Assembly (NCBI GenBank): GCA_030704615.1
Contig: CM060731.1
Span: forward strand, 85,790,756-85,854,755
Direction: 5' to 3'
DNA length: 64,000 nucleotides
Origin: Takakia lepidozioides
Taxonomy: Eukaryota; Streptophyta; Takakiopsida; Takakiales; Takakiaceae
This document shows positions 10,843 to 22,689 of this stretch, piece after piece (position 1 is the first letter of the stretch; every line of letters begins with the position of its first letter). The position numbers and the translations under genes were made by a program. The notes beneath the pieces are model-generated. The model had not been told where the DNA came from, ran no database searches, and was given only the letters and a program-made list of their open reading frames with translations.

Positions 10843-11675
10843 GGAGCGGGGAACTCAATGGCAGCCCTGGGGCCCTGGAGAGGCTTGCGGCTCTCTCTGC
10901 GGAGCGGGAGAGGGGTATGGAAGCACAGCTGAAGAAGATAGTGGAACTCATGATGGGGCAAAAAGGGGGTGTGACGGGTGGCAGTATGGAAGACCCCCCT
11001 GCTGCGACCATTGTACCTGACAAGGAGGAAGTAATTGTAGTGGGTAGGGATGTGACCGAGGTCCAGCCTGTTGTTGATGATATTCACAGTGGGGGGCAGG
11101 GTCCACTCGTTGAAGGGGGAGAGGTCCAGCAAGTTGGTGGGGATGACATGGACGATGGGGGGGTCATTGTTGATGATGGGGGAAAAGGGGAAGCTGTAGG
11201 GGGAGAGGGTGGTAGTTTGCCTGGTCCAGGCTGCAGGGGGACCGAAACTTTGCCCTCCGGGGTGACTGTTGTCTCCCAACCCACTGAGGTGAGACCCCGT
11301 GACACCCCTTCAAAAGCTCATTTCGTTGAAAAGTCGAAACTAATTGTTCTAGACCTGAACGGGATCCTGTGCCACTCTATTCCTAACTTTCAGCCCAACC
11401 CGAGGCATCATTGGCCATGGGTGTTGACCACCAACAAGTATGTTTTCCCAAGGCCCCAGGTCTGCGAGTTTTTAAACCTTCTCTTCCGGTATTTCTACGT
11501 TGGGATATGGTCCTGTGCTTCCAAGGGGAATGTTGCAGACATATTGAAAGTGGTGATGCAGGGGGTCAAGGGTTCTCCCCTCTTTGTGTGGTCACAAGAG
11601 GAGTGTGACCCCTCGACAGAGCCACACCCCACAAAAAGGCCTGCCGTACAGAACTTACAGAAGAGACTATCGAGG
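10843..11675 (+). pseudogene. Coiled coil plus N-terminal half of FCP1/NIF-like phosphatase domain
   Basis: Follows an acceptor TATGCGCAG. It reads a coiled-coil segment (ALERLAALSAERERGMEAQL), a long Gly/Asp/Glu/Val linker, then KLIVLDLNGILCHS, the first HAD motif of FCP1/NLI-interacting-factor phosphatases, then VFPRPQVCEFLNLLF, FYVGIWSCASKGNV, LFVWSQEECD and LQKRLSR. In the family this domain removes phosphate from Ser/Thr, with the first Asp as nucleophile. Here the motif is DLNGI, as in many plant NIF-like proteins, rather than DLDET, so activity is uncertain. The exon is split by a CACTA insertion at 11676 and resumes at 18557 (18560 after the duplicated AGG) in exactly the same frame. 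Confidence 0.85.
11673..11675 (+). repeat. Target site duplication AGG, left
   Basis: AGG directly before the CACTA terminus; matched by AGG at 18557-18559. Three-base duplications are standard for CACTA transposons. Confidence 0.9.
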
Positions 11676-12539
11676 CACTAGTACAGATTATCGTTTTTAT
11701 GACTGCAAATATCACTACATTTGCAGTGATAAGTGCGATTATGACTACATCACTCTGCAATGACAAACACGAAGTCAATTCTACCATCACTGCGGAGTGA
11801 TAAGTGCGAAGTGATGGTCGTCACTGCAGACGTGGCACCTGCCAACAACTCAGAGTGACGTGGGGTGTAGTGTTGTAGTCATAACTATACGACTACAAGG
11901 CTACGTGTCATGACTACACTTACGACTATGTCACTACAGATGAGCGCCAACATGGAGAGGTCTCTCCATGACACGCATGACCCCCCGGATGTATATAACT
12001 ACACGACTGTACCTTATGACTACACTTATGACTATATCACTACTCACTACATCATTGAGGGTAGCATGTGGTATATTTCATGACTACAAATATGACTCCA
12101 TCACTATAGGTTTGTACTAGTTCTGGTAGGTCATCTAACACATGTCCTTATTCGATTAAACCATTAATGCTATTTTATTTATTAATTTCATGTAAATTTT
12201 ATTTATCGTTTTGATATTTAAATATGTTTCAATATACAAAGCAATATATTTAATTGAATGAAAGAATTTCACACAAATACACAGATTGTTGAATGTCGAT
12301 CATACAACAAAAAACCAATGGGAAAAATGTTCCAATGGATGCCGCAAAGGCTCTACAATGAGCATTCAAAGGCCACATGGATAAATAACCAAGCCTCAAA
12401 GGCTACAAGTCCCAAAACCCAAGCCCACACCGAGGCAGCAGTCCACTAGTACTCCTACAATTGAAGAGCTCTATTTACAAATCACCATTGTGGCATATTT
12501 TCAACTACATTGCATCACATAGTCCCACCATTGACTGGG

Positions 12540-13530
12540 ATCAGAAAAGTAATCATTCCACAACTTCTCGCCATTTGCCCCTAGGTCTCCAAAGCCTCCA
12601 TCCCGCGCCCTTGCTGTGCATATCCTGCAATCATCACACTCCACAACACCACATGTCGTTCAGCCATACTGTCGAACACTCCCTTTGCATCCTCAATGCA
12701 CGCACATTTGGCATACATATCCACCAGGGCAGTGTTCAGAATGACAGGTGCAATTCCAGATTTGATGATGCCACCATGCATCTCTTTGTCCTTTTCCAGG
12801 GCTGCCAGGCTTGCACGAGCATTGCAAACACACAAACGTGATCTGGTTACACTTCACCCCTTCCCCCATCATTTGCTCATAGGTCTCCAAGGCCTCCATC
12901 TCGTGCCCCTGCTGTGCATATCCTACAAGCATGGCATTCCATGACACCATATCTTGTTCAGCCATACTGTCAAACACTCCCTTTGCATCCTCGATGCACC
13001 CACATTTTGCATACATGTCCACCAGCCTCCAGGGATTGTTCAGAAGACATCGGGTACAATTCAGCTCTGACAATGTCACCATGGACCTCTTTGCCCTTTT
13101 CCAGGGCTGCTAGGCTTGCACATGCATTGCAAACGCACACAAACGTGATGTGGTTGGGCTTCACCCCTTCCCCCATCATTTGATCATAGGTCTCCAAAGC
13201 CTCCATACCAAGTCCCTGCAAGCATCGCGTTCCATGACACCACATCTCGTTCAGCCATAGACTTGTTGAAAACTCCCTTCACATCCTTAATGCACCCACA
13301 TTTCGCATACATGTCTACCAGGGCAGGGTTCAGAATGACATCTGGTACAATTCCAGCTTAGACGATGTCACCATGGACCTCTTTCCCTTTTTCCAGAGCT
13401 CCCCTGCTTGCACACATTGCAAACACAAACAAATGTGATGTGGTTGGGCTTCACCCCTTTGCGCAGCATTTGCTCATAGGTCTCCAAAAGCATTCCTACC
13501 ACACCCATGCTTGGTAAATCCTGCCAACAT
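12540..13530 (-). pseudogene. PPR (PLS-type) repeats, captured fragment
   Basis: Three or more tandem units of about 300 bp, each encoding a P-L-S triplet of roughly 100 residues: LVDMYAKCGCIEDAKGVF, SMAEQDMVSWNAMLVGYAQQ, EALETYEQMMGEGVKCNQITF, CNACASLAALEKGKEVHGDI. PPR proteins bind organellar RNA in mitochondria or plastids; PLS types act in RNA editing. Every unit carries frameshifts or stops, so no protein is made. The units are more alike than neighbouring PPR motifs usually are, suggesting local duplication. Confidence 0.85.
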
Positions 13531-13639
13531 TATATTCCACGTGATCAAAGATCATTGAGGCATTTTGTTGAACACTTGGTGAGCATCCATGATGCTCCCA
13601 CACTTAACATACATGTTGACAAGGGTGTTGAGTAGGAAA

Positions 13640-14060
13640 ACATTTGGTGTGAATCCACTGTAGATAATGTGAGTGTGCACCTACTTTCCAGCTTCCAGAC
13701 CTTGAATCATCTTGATGCACTTAAGCAAGAGACAGACATACGTACCTGAATCTGCTGAAATGCCTCCTTGGTTTAAAGTCTGTAGAGCCTCTGTCAGTCT
13801 GCCTGCCTGACAAAGCATCTTCACGTGCCCAGAAGTGCCAGAAGAGGCATTGTGGACTCCTTCTCTTGATCCTCTTTCAGAAGCTGTGGTCATGGTTGAG
13901 GTGCCTGACTTACCAACTGTGCCGCTGCAGCTGCTGCCTTTAGTTGACCATCTACCCATGTAGGTTTCTTGTGGCTATTGATCCACAGGGAATCATAGGT
14001 AATCTTGAGCTTGAAATCTGGCCCTCTTGGATGAATCTGGACCCACACTCTATCCCTGCA
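13640..14060 (-). pseudogene. PPR protein N-terminal region, captured fragment
   Basis: Minus-strand frame 13681-13959 reads a Ser/Gly/Thr-rich leader, HVKMLCQAGRLTEALQTL, GTYVCLLLKCIKMIQGLEAGK, the first repeat region of a PLS-type PPR protein. The leader continues upstream as a degenerate exon at 13960-14060. A homologous fragment in the opposite orientation is at 46794-47291. Confidence 0.75.
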
Positions 14061-14249
14061 CCTTCAGCTATCCTGCCTCTCCACAAATAGTGCATTCATC
14101 CTTGCCTTGCTGCTAGCAGCTAACAATGACAGCCTAGATTTGTTCTAGGAAATACCCAACTCAGCTTATCACACTAGTTCCTATGCTCAATTGCATCTGC
14201 TATTCTCTGTAATCCCACAGGCATTCACCTTTTTGCCTCGATCGTCCCA

Positions 14250-15270
14250 CCATTGATGACAGCTTCTCCTCGTCTCTGTTACCTGTTTATGGATATTTTC
14301 CTATTGTCACATTGGCTGTATCATGTCAGTCACTCCAAACTATAAAAGGTTCACTCAACTAGCTAACTTGCAGAATTCAACATGAAAATTTAAGGACGAC
14401 TCTGATAACAGGGAAAAATAGGCTGAAATGTGTTGAAGGTGCCTTCATTAGCAATGCTTTGTTCTATCAATTGTGCTACTGCCGCTTCTGTTTCCAGTTG
14501 ACCATCTGCCCATGCAGATTTCTTGTAGCTATTGATCCACAGGGAATCAGAAGTAATCTTATGTTTGAAACCCGGTCCTCTTGGATGAATCTAGACCTCT
14601 GTCCCTAGTCCGTCAGCTATCTCTCCCTGTGTAGAAAATCATGAATACATCTCAGCCTTGCTGCTAGCAGCTGACTGACGGCGTGAAGTTCTTCCAGCAA
14701 ACCCCAACCCTAATGATGAGAAGGCAAAACAGACTGCCAAAAGTTTGAAGAAGAAGGTGCTCACCACATTGTCTTTGACGCATGGAGGATTTAACCGACC
14801 ATCAACCCAAAATGACCTCGTGTGTGCTGCTTGTGTCTGTAGTCAGGTAATGTCGGATTGGTCAAACTGGACAAGGGTTCATTCCACCGCTTCTCCTCAT
14901 TATGTTATCTGTTTTTAGATACTTTCCTGCTACCACATCGGCAGAAACTTGTCAAGTCACCCCAAACCACCCACAGATCCACCCAATGAGCTAACTTACA
15001 GCATTCAATATGCATCTCAGGACCGAGTCTGATGAGAGGGCAAAACAGGCTGAAATCAAGAAGAATACCAAATCATGGTAGTAACAGGAGCTGAGAGCCC
15101 ACCTTTGCAGGACGGACAACACACCTTGTGATTGCGGTTGTCCCACCATCGTGAAGGATCTTTATAAAACTCATGCCAGCTCACATCACGAATGAGCTAA
15201 ATTGCAGAACTCTACATGAAATTTTAGGGACGACTCTGATAACAGGGAAAAACAGGGTGAAATGTGCTGA
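14250..15270 (-). repeat. Repeated block from upstream part of PPR gene, two copies
   Basis: A block with CTTTCCTG, GTCACTCCAAAC, GCTAACTTGCAGAATTCAACATG, AACAGGGAAAAA and CCTTCATTAGCA motifs occurs at 14250-14600 and again at 14860-15400, with partial copies near 17170-17270 and at 38810-39175. The order matches the sequence upstream of the PPR N-terminal exon, so it is probably a captured 5' region rather than an independent transposon. Confidence 0.65.
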
Positions 15271-15429
15271 AGAAGGTACCTTCATTAGCAGCGAATTGTT
15301 CTATCAATTGTGCTGCTGCCACTCTGTTTCCAGGATGACATCTGGTACGATTCCAGCTTTGACAATGTCACTATGGACCTCTTTCCTCTTTTCCAGAGCT
15401 CCCAGCTATGCGTAAGGAAGGCTGACAAG

Positions 15430-17165
15430 GAGTGGTCAACGAGGACATCTCAATAGCTGCTCGTTGGTCTGAGATCAGCAGGGTTTGTACCCACCCCTTC
15501 TCTCTTATCCTACACAGTATAGAGAACAGTGCTTGTTTCTGTGATTAATTCAGGCCTGGCACCACAAAAACTATTCTGAATTGGGGAGTCATACAACCAT
15601 GACACCGCTAATCAGATGGAGGACACTTCAACACTGGATTCGGCAGACCAAAACAGTTACATGAGGGAATGAATTCATATATGTGACTGCTCCGCACAGT
15701 ACGCAGCCCTGCCAGGCATGGCCCAGACCTGCACAGATACTTTCACTCGATAACCGTTACACATCCTAAAAAAGAAACTGAACTCCTAAACATACAAAAC
15801 TATTCGAGAGGCCAAATTAGCAAACACCCAGACATGACATGGGCAGACATGGTCAATACAAGAGAGGGCCAAACATTTCAGCCCACTATACAATCCATCA
15901 CTCATTCCGCAGGTAACACATATGAAAGAAAACACACACAAAGATCATTAAGGACCAATTTCGAAAGGGAAGGATTAATATACATACCTGAGTCGGGAAT
16001 ATGTAGACATGTATAGCAGCAACATGTGCAACAAGTGTTTGGAAGCCATGACCATGCTGCATAAATCTGACTTAGTGAGTAGCCTCAGTTAACCCACTGG
16101 ATGTCACCAAAGGCAAGATTGGACTTTCAGAAATGAGGCATGCTGCGGATTTGAAGTTCCAAGCTATGCAGACCAATTTCAACTCCCCTAAAAACACCAA
16201 AGCACCCTATGTCTAATCATGGAAAACCTGGCTTTTGTACCACAAATTTATGATGGCTAGAAAAAACAGGCAGTTAAGATCAAACCCACCACTGAATTTG
16301 TTAGGTCAAACCAAATATTGCCTGTTTTGAAAACCAAAAAAGGAAAAAAGGTACCCCCTAAAACACCAAGTCTGGAGAATTGAACAGCAAAATCAATAGA
16401 TTGGGGAGCAGTCTACTTGCCCAAGATCAAGAAAAGTCAGATCGAACTTGTGCCATGCTCTTTGCTAGGAATTGTACGCCACAATAAATTTCGGTCAATC
16501 AAGCAGGAAAACCAAATTAGAAAAGCCTTTTCTGATGAAAACTGCGCTTGTGGGGAGTTTGGTCCACAGCTCTGTGAAAGTATGAGTGTGTTCCACGCAT
16601 CCGCAGCAAGTCTAACAGCAGCAACACGGACATTACTCGAAGCAGCAGCTCCTCCGGTAGCACCTTCCACAGTCTCGGATCCATTGCACGCTAACCCACA
16701 ATCTGAAGGAACTTAGAAACAAAGCACAACCCTCCGAGAGAATGCAGTAGTTAAGGAAATGTTTGCTCAATCCCTGAGCGTTGTGACCTGAAACCATCCA
16801 AAGGCGAAGAAAGTCTCTCGTGCTTTGATGGCGCAACACTTGCCGTCGTGTCAGTCGATAGAGAATGGAAGGCGAACAGAAACCGGAAGGTGAGCTAGAG
16901 AGAGAGAGTCTAGAGAGATCCTTGAAGCTGGATTCTGTTTAAGTACTCATACGTCAACTGCGTGGATTCAAAGTGCGCGGGCCAAAAGAGATGTTTTGCT
17001 TTGCTCCCACTCATTGGACTGTCTGGGGTGTGTTCCATAGCCAAGGCCGTGTCTTAGTCTTGCAGCTAGCAGCTGACAATGACAGCCTAGATCTGTTCCA
17101 GCAAACACCCTAACCCTACTTATCACACAAGTTCCTATACTGACTTGCGCTTCCAACATGCATTC
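15430..17165. other. Interior of CACTA element without recognisable gene
   Basis: About 1.7 kb. Short frames exist on both strands (16417-16716 plus, 16437-16670 minus) but nothing matches a family I know. A GAGAGA microsatellite near 16890 resembles a plant 5' untranslated region, so this may be another captured promoter or leader. Confidence 0.35.
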
Positions 17166-17211
17166 ACTTTTTTGCACCAACGAGCTAACTTGCAGAATTC
17201 AACCTGAAAAT

Positions 17212-17720
17212 TTAGGGACGACTCTGATAACAGGGAAAACAGGCTGAAATGTGTTGAAGAAGGTGCTCATAGGTCTCCAAAGCCTCCATCCCGCGCCGTT
17301 GCTGTGCATATCCTGCAGTCATCGCACTCCACGACACCACATCTCGTTCAGCCATACTGTTGAACACTCCCTTTGCACCCTCGATGCACCCACATTTTGC
17401 ATACATGTCCACGAGAGTATTGTTCAGAATGACATCGGGTACAATTCCAGCTCTGACAATGTCACCATGGACCTCTTTGCCCTTTTCCAGGGCTGCCAGG
17501 CTTACGCATGCATTGCAAATACAATCAAACGTGATGTGGTTGGGCTTTACCCCTTCTGCCATCATTTGATCGTAGGTCTCCAAAGCCTCCTTCCCGCGGC
17601 CTTGCTGTGCATACCCCGTAAGCATCGTTCAGCCATATTGTTGCAAACTCCCTTCATTTCCTTGATGCACCCACATTTCGCGTACATGTCCACGAGGGTG
17701 ATATTGCAAACTTGAACGAA
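17212..17720 (-). pseudogene. PPR repeats, second captured fragment
   Basis: A 137-codon minus frame (17212-17625) encodes about one and a half PLS triplets: EALETYDQMMAEGVKPNHITF, CVSLAALEKGKEVHGDIVRAG, NNTLVDMYAKCGCIEGAKGVF, DVVSWSAMTAGYAQQ. It is better preserved than the block at 12540 but lacks start and domain ends. A degenerate continuation runs to about 17720. Confidence 0.8.
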
Positions 17721-18556
17721 TGTGACCCGGTCCAACTTCACCCCTTCTCCAACTTCACCCCTTCTCGCATTATTTGTTCATACGTCTCCGAAGCCTCTAT
17801 ACCACGCCCCCACTGTGCATATTCTCGCCCTTCCTACATCATTTGCTTAAGAATAAGCTCAAGAAAGCTGCATCGGTGCTCAAGGATAGGTTGCAGAGCC
17901 TCAACCCCACGCCCCTACATTGCATATCCTGCGATCATCCCGTTCCATGACATAAGTTTTCCCTACTTCGGTTCGATACTACGAAAACATATGGTAGCGC
18001 GGGAGACAAAAAGAGGCCAAGTCCCAGCCCTCTGTGTTTACGGCTGAAGGTGGCCAACCCTAAAGCAATTTTTTGAATTTTTTTAACTTTTTGCACTTTG
18101 TGTCATTCCATTGACACAAGTGCTTTGTTAAAGATAGATGGATGAGGTCATCCACTGGATGAACCCATTCATGTATATGCCTTAAGATGCCATGTGTAGT
18201 GATATAGTCATATAAACATAGCTGTGAAACCTATTTGTAGTCATGTAATCATAAGCTTCTATGGCATGTCATCAATGTGTAGTAGTGGTGTAGTCATTTA
18301 GTCATAAGCTTATATGTCACGTGTTTGACCTGTAGTATTGCGTATGACTACTAGTTATATAAACCAAGCATGTGTTCTTGGTGAACAATGTTTGACCACA
18401 GCTCCTAGTCATGTAGTAACATGTATGACTTCATTAGATTAAAATATATTAAAATGCGCCCAACAATGGGTTTCATCACTACGTAGTCACATATATAGTC
18501 ATGGTTACCAAGGTTTATATTACCCGTAGTCATAAAAATGACAATCTGTACTAGTG

Positions 18557-18559
18557 AGG
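18557..18559 (+). repeat. Target site duplication AGG, right
   Basis: AGG directly after TAGTG; pairs with 11673-11675. Confidence 0.9.
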
Positions 18560-18865
18560 GTGTGGTCGGAATTTTCTGGATTTAACGAATCCAACACCCT
18601 CTTAGTGGACGATTCACCACACAAGGGGAAGGGGAACTCCCCTTTGAACATGGTCCATCCATTGTCGTTTGATGTTACTGGCAATGTCAGTGAGGGGCCC
18701 GATTCAGACTACCTTTTAGAAACAGTCTGGCCCTACTGCCAAGATTTGTTTTGCTCCAAGGATGTGCGTGTCTTCACAAGCACGCGGAAGCTGACCCCGA
18801 CTGGCAGCTTGAATGCGGGAGAGGATGGGGTCGTTGGGGGAAGTGCTTCTGTGCCAATGCAGGTG
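18557..18865 (+). pseudogene. C-terminal half of FCP1/NIF-like phosphatase domain
   Basis: Continues the reading frame broken at 11675 (…KRLSR / VWSEFSGFNESNTLLVDDSP). FNESNTLL(V/L)DDSPxK is the second conserved acidic motif of NIF-type phosphatases and binds Mg2+. Then MVHPLSFD and LLETVWPYCQ, matching the family's final strand and helix. The exon probably ends near 18861 at a GTGAAA donor. Removing the CACTA element and one copy of AGG restores an uninterrupted domain. Confidence 0.85.
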
Positions 18866-18967
18866 AAACTAACCTTACTGTTTGCAACATGACATCGAAG
18901 CCAAATGAGATGTTTGTTTTGTTCCCGGATGCCCTTTCACGCATGGCTGGCACTATATGTTTTGCAG

Positions 18968-19825
18968 GGACCACAGGGAGTGGCATTGGGGTCGAATGTG
19001 AAGAAGGTGGGTCCTGCGCCAAGGACCATAGTGCTATGGCGCCAGCATTCCAGATCTGCCCCCCGGCATGAGGAGGCAGCGCCCAAGGTATGGTTTGTTC
19101 CCAGCCCCTCTCTGCAAACTTGCTTGGCTAGTTTCCTTTATGGATACACTTCCTGAAGCGTTGCATTGTGTGATCATTGCAGGTGAGCAAGAGGAGTGGG
19201 CTGTCCCCGGCACCATCATCGCAGCAGGACGTGGTTCCCCAGGCATGCATTCAGGGCTCCTTGCTTTTGCCTGGTTTCTAGTAGGGTTATTTTTGCCAAG
19301 AAGTTGTAGTGTGCAGAATTTGAGCAGGGTGTTTGTTAGCTTGCTCCGTGGAGGTGTGTTTATACCATTGCAGCAACCAGAGTTTGTGTTATACTTATCC
19401 GTCTGACTAAACCTCTTTTTGCTGCTGTAGTTGAAGACACGTGGGCAGCTTTCCTCGGTTGCCTCCCTCAGCGACAAGCCTCGCTTCAAGGTACGTTGGT
19501 ACACCCCGAATTTGCTGTTGATTCAGTATCGCACGTGGCAACCAAGATCATTTCCATGCCCACATGCGCTTGACTTTGACCCTGTCATTGCTATGTTTGT
19601 TGTTGAGTGGCAGTTGATGTTGGTGTCTGCAGATATCAGATCATGTGTTTCTCCTGAACCCCAATGACAAGCGGTCAAAGACAGCCGCAGCAAAGGCGAA
19701 AGTGGTGGGAATAGCCGGGGTTGACAAGTTCCACTGCAAGGACATTCATTCCGGGTGGTACAAGGTGAAAGTCCACGAGATCATGCTTCAAGTGTTACGT
19801 TGCCTTGCCCAAATGTGACGATGCC
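18968..19825 (+). CDS. C-terminal exons of the TNPA-like/phosphatase-like gene
   Basis: Small exons bounded by plausible AG and GT sites: after TTTTGCAG at 18967 (GPQGVALGSNVKKVG…EEAAPK), after CATTGCAG near 19181 (VSKRSGLSPAPSSQQDVV), after GCTGTAG near 19430 (LKTRGQLSSVASLSDKPRFK), and after TCTGCAG near 19631 (ISDHVFLLNPNDKRSK, AKAKVVGIAGVDKFHC, WYKVKVHEI). The last domain resembles the conserved C-terminal piece of En/Spm TNPA-like proteins and is homologous to 24510-24689 on the other strand. This ties the phosphatase domain to a transposon-type gene frame. Confidence 0.5.
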
Positions 19826-20354
19826 TCCCCCCAGACCACACTAGCGCACGTGAAAGGCACGGTGACTCTGTGGCCAGAGAAGAGTAGGAGGAAAGGTGAA
19901 AGTGTCAAGTGAGATTTCATGTTTGTAGTCCCTGTTGGGTGTGTAATGATATTCATAGAAGTGTGTATGATACTCATGTTACCATTTTTGAACATTCGGG
20001 CCATGACAGTTTATGTAATGTCCGGCAACCATGTATGTTGGCATTTTGTCTTGCTCATACGTAGGTGTGCCGTGACGGTCTCTTATCTGAATGTGATATC
20101 ACATTTTCCTGACTTGTCGTCGTGTCCGTCCACCTTCTATGTGTATGTGTGATGGTCTTTGGTCTCCCTGGACTACGTCTATTTGGTTCATTAGCGCGAT
20201 GTTGTGCATGCATCGTGGTCTGTGTTCGGAGTTTCGCCCAGTATCATTGCTTCTCAATTCCCCCTGCATATGGGTGAACCACTAAAACCACTAGAATGCA
20301 TCAGAACCATACTTTTAGCTTAGAATGCAGGTCATTTGGAGAACTCGCACAAAC

Positions 20355-20394
20355 CACTACAAGTGCTTGTTTGCAGTGCTTTCCTAGTGTAGTG
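20355..20394. repeat. Candidate right terminus of an older CACTA element
   Basis: CACTACAAGTGCTTG … GCAGTGCTTTCCTAGTGTAGTG. Read on the minus strand it begins CACTACACTAGGAAAGCACT, with nearby GCACTG/GCACTT repeats, the look of a CACTA terminus with subterminal motifs. It could close the element that contains the tnp2-like and TNPA-like genes (left end outside or destroyed). No matching target duplication can be shown. Confidence 0.4.
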
Positions 20395-21000
20395 CAACCA
20401 ACTAGCACAGTGGCAACGGAGTTGGCCAAAGCAGTCCCGAGAGGGCACAACCACTCTGCGTCTTTCCACTAGCAGTCGTACCCCTCACTGCCATTGCATG
20501 GGGATGATGCCGCGCGTCGACCCACACACTCTCCACATGGTCCCCGTGGATTCGTCTGCCAGCAGTTCTGCAGTCGACTTCGCCAGTCGCTGTTGCCACC
20601 TGACATGTAGCACTCCAAGTTATGTGGCCGACTGCGACGTGGCGTCCTGGGCCCGTGGCCATGCGGCAGCATTGCTGTTCGTCGCGGCGCCGCCACATCG
20701 GCGTCCACGTCCGCGTCCATGTGTCACCGCGCCTCGGTGAGTCGGTCCACTCATCCGGAGGGAGAAGTCAAAGTCAGCCCAAAAGGTCAGACACACGGGC
20801 GGCCGGCCTGGTTACGCCACGTGGTTCTTCAGCATTAATCGCATTAATCGTTGAGCAGTTGTTCACGCGTCTGCGTCCTTTACCACTCCGATCATTGGAT
20901 ATCCAACCCAACTACCACGTCTGTTGTAACTAGTCGTTTGTAACTTCCAGTCGATCCCATTTTTTTTTACTTTTACGACTCAAAATGAGTCGTTACCCCA
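20395..21000. other. GC-rich spacer
   Basis: No gene or RNA recognised. Near 20977-21010 there is ACTCAAAATGAGTCGTTAC followed by a GGTAAATGACAC motif, similar to a stretch at 23420-23452, so this may belong to the terminal region of a CACTA-like element flanking the LINE fragment. Confidence 0.35.
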
Positions 21001-21009
21001 GTGGTAAAT

Positions 21010-22397
21010 GACACGAATGCTTCTAGTGATATTGATTTTAAAAATGCCTTCGGATCTCTTGACCATGCCCGTCTCCTCGCCATTATGACAGATCTAGGAT
21101 ACCCAACTGATGCCATTTAACTCATCGGCAACATCTACACAGGCAGCTCCACGGAAGATGTTGGCTCTTACTATGGCTCCACCCCCCTTATCCCGATCCT
21201 GCGTGGGACGATCCAAGGCGACACCCTAAGCCCATAGTTATTCATTATCTTTCTAGAGCCCTTATTAAGATGGATTGATCGCGGCAGACTTGGCTACCGC
21301 TACAAAACTTCCGACAACGAAATCTCGACGGAAGCCTATGCCGACGACCTTGCCATTCTAGCCCACAAGCCTCAGCATCTCACCGACAAGTAGACAAACT
21401 ATCCAGATTCAACCCATGGTCTGGCATGGAGCTAAGCCTACACAAATGTGTTGTCACCGCTGCCATCCACCATAGCAAATTCACTAAATCCACGACTGCC
21501 TCACATTGCAAGCTGCATATCCACTACCAAAATAAAAACTTCCCCTTTCTAGGCCCTGACAAACCATATATTTATCTAGGTATACAGCTCGTCCCCTCAC
21601 TCACATGGCATCTACAAAAAGCCACTATGATCTCCAAACTGACCGATAGAAGCTTGGCTCTCCTCAAATCTCCTGTTGCCATTCGTCCCAAACTTTCCCT
21701 TATCCAATCCATACTCAAACCACAAGTCCAATGCTCTTTTCACGCGGCACCTTTCTCCCTCCCAGACATCAGATTAATTGACAAACATACTATCCAACTT
21801 ACCAAACGCATTTGTGGTCTACCCACCAGCACTCCCAACGCTCTTACCCAACTCCCAACAGATCGATACGATATTGGTACCACCCCACTAATTATCTCCT
21901 ATGCGCGTACCCTGGGTACACAACTTCAAGAAGCTCTCAATGACCCAGGCCGATTGGGCCTAATATATCGGGGCCTCCTCCAATTCCTAGTAGCTAACAA
22001 ATACAATGGCCTCTACTCCCTTCCTACCCTCCACCCCCAATCTTGCCGTCACTCTCCCACTGTCAGAACTCTATTCATTTTGCGCCAGCTGAACATCAGC
22101 ATACAAACTGATCTCCCGGGCTACCTGAACACCATCTCCCCCCTTGAACAAGCATGGATTACCAGCTTATCTCTCTCCGAACTCAAAGCTCTCCATCCCT
22201 GCCAAAAAACACCCATCTTAGCCTACTTCAAAACCAAACACATTACAACACTCGCTCAACTCACCATAGCCTCTGGTTATAGACTACTCTCACGCCGAGA
22301 ATTTAATCTTAAATACTCCAGATCTACTGTTAAAACATGTCGGTATCTATCTTCAATCCGAACCCTCTTCTGCCATGACCCCCTCATGTACTCTTGA
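21010..22397 (+). pseudogene. LINE (non-LTR) reverse transcriptase, fragment
   Basis: Palm motifs in order: DFKNAFGSLDHARLL (motif A), LRGTIQGDTLSP (motif B) and EAYADDLAIL (catalytic YADD, motif C), followed from 21426 by a 323-codon frame that begins MELSLHKCVV (motif D region) and covers the thumb and connection (IYLGIQL, LLKSPVAIRPKLSLIQSIL). TAA near 21118, TAG near 21238 and further stops break the palm. The endonuclease and fingers are missing. The enzyme would copy the LINE RNA at a nicked target. The family may be the same as the LINE at 33.4-41.6 kb, which lacks exactly this half, but no overlap exists to prove it. Confidence 0.8.
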
Positions 22398-22689
22398 GTG
22401 TGATCTACCATGCAAATTATTCCCCCATCACACCCAAGACCTTCCCCCGCAGTACGTCCGATCAAACCCGGACCCCTCTATCCTCAGTTTGATGGCAACA
22501 CATCACACGCCCCCCCATCCCTCTACATCCTAACACCACCCCCTCCCACCTGACCACACTACCCCTCCCCGATGCCCGACTCTACCCCAAACATACCTAC
22601 CTCCCCTGACTCTACCCCCCCCCCCCCTCACCCTCCAGCTCATTTCCCCAATAGCCCATGCAACCCGTCCTCATCCTCAAATCTGCTAA

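Larger units (their letters stand above)
11676..18556. mobile_element. CACTA DNA transposon carrying PPR gene fragments
   Basis: Starts CACTAGTACAGATT and ends with its inverted counterpart (…AATCTGTACTAGTG); the inverted match extends about 30 bp through the TTTTTATGACT motif. It is flanked by AGG duplications. Subterminal regions (11690-12120 and 18180-18540) are packed with ATGACTACA/TGTAGTCAT-type motifs in opposite orientation, as expected for transposase binding sites. No transposase gene is inside. It holds PPR fragments on the minus strand and repeated non-coding blocks, so it looks like a non-autonomous element that captured host gene pieces. The intact duplication and frame-perfect flanks point to a fairly recent insertion. 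Confidence 0.95.
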
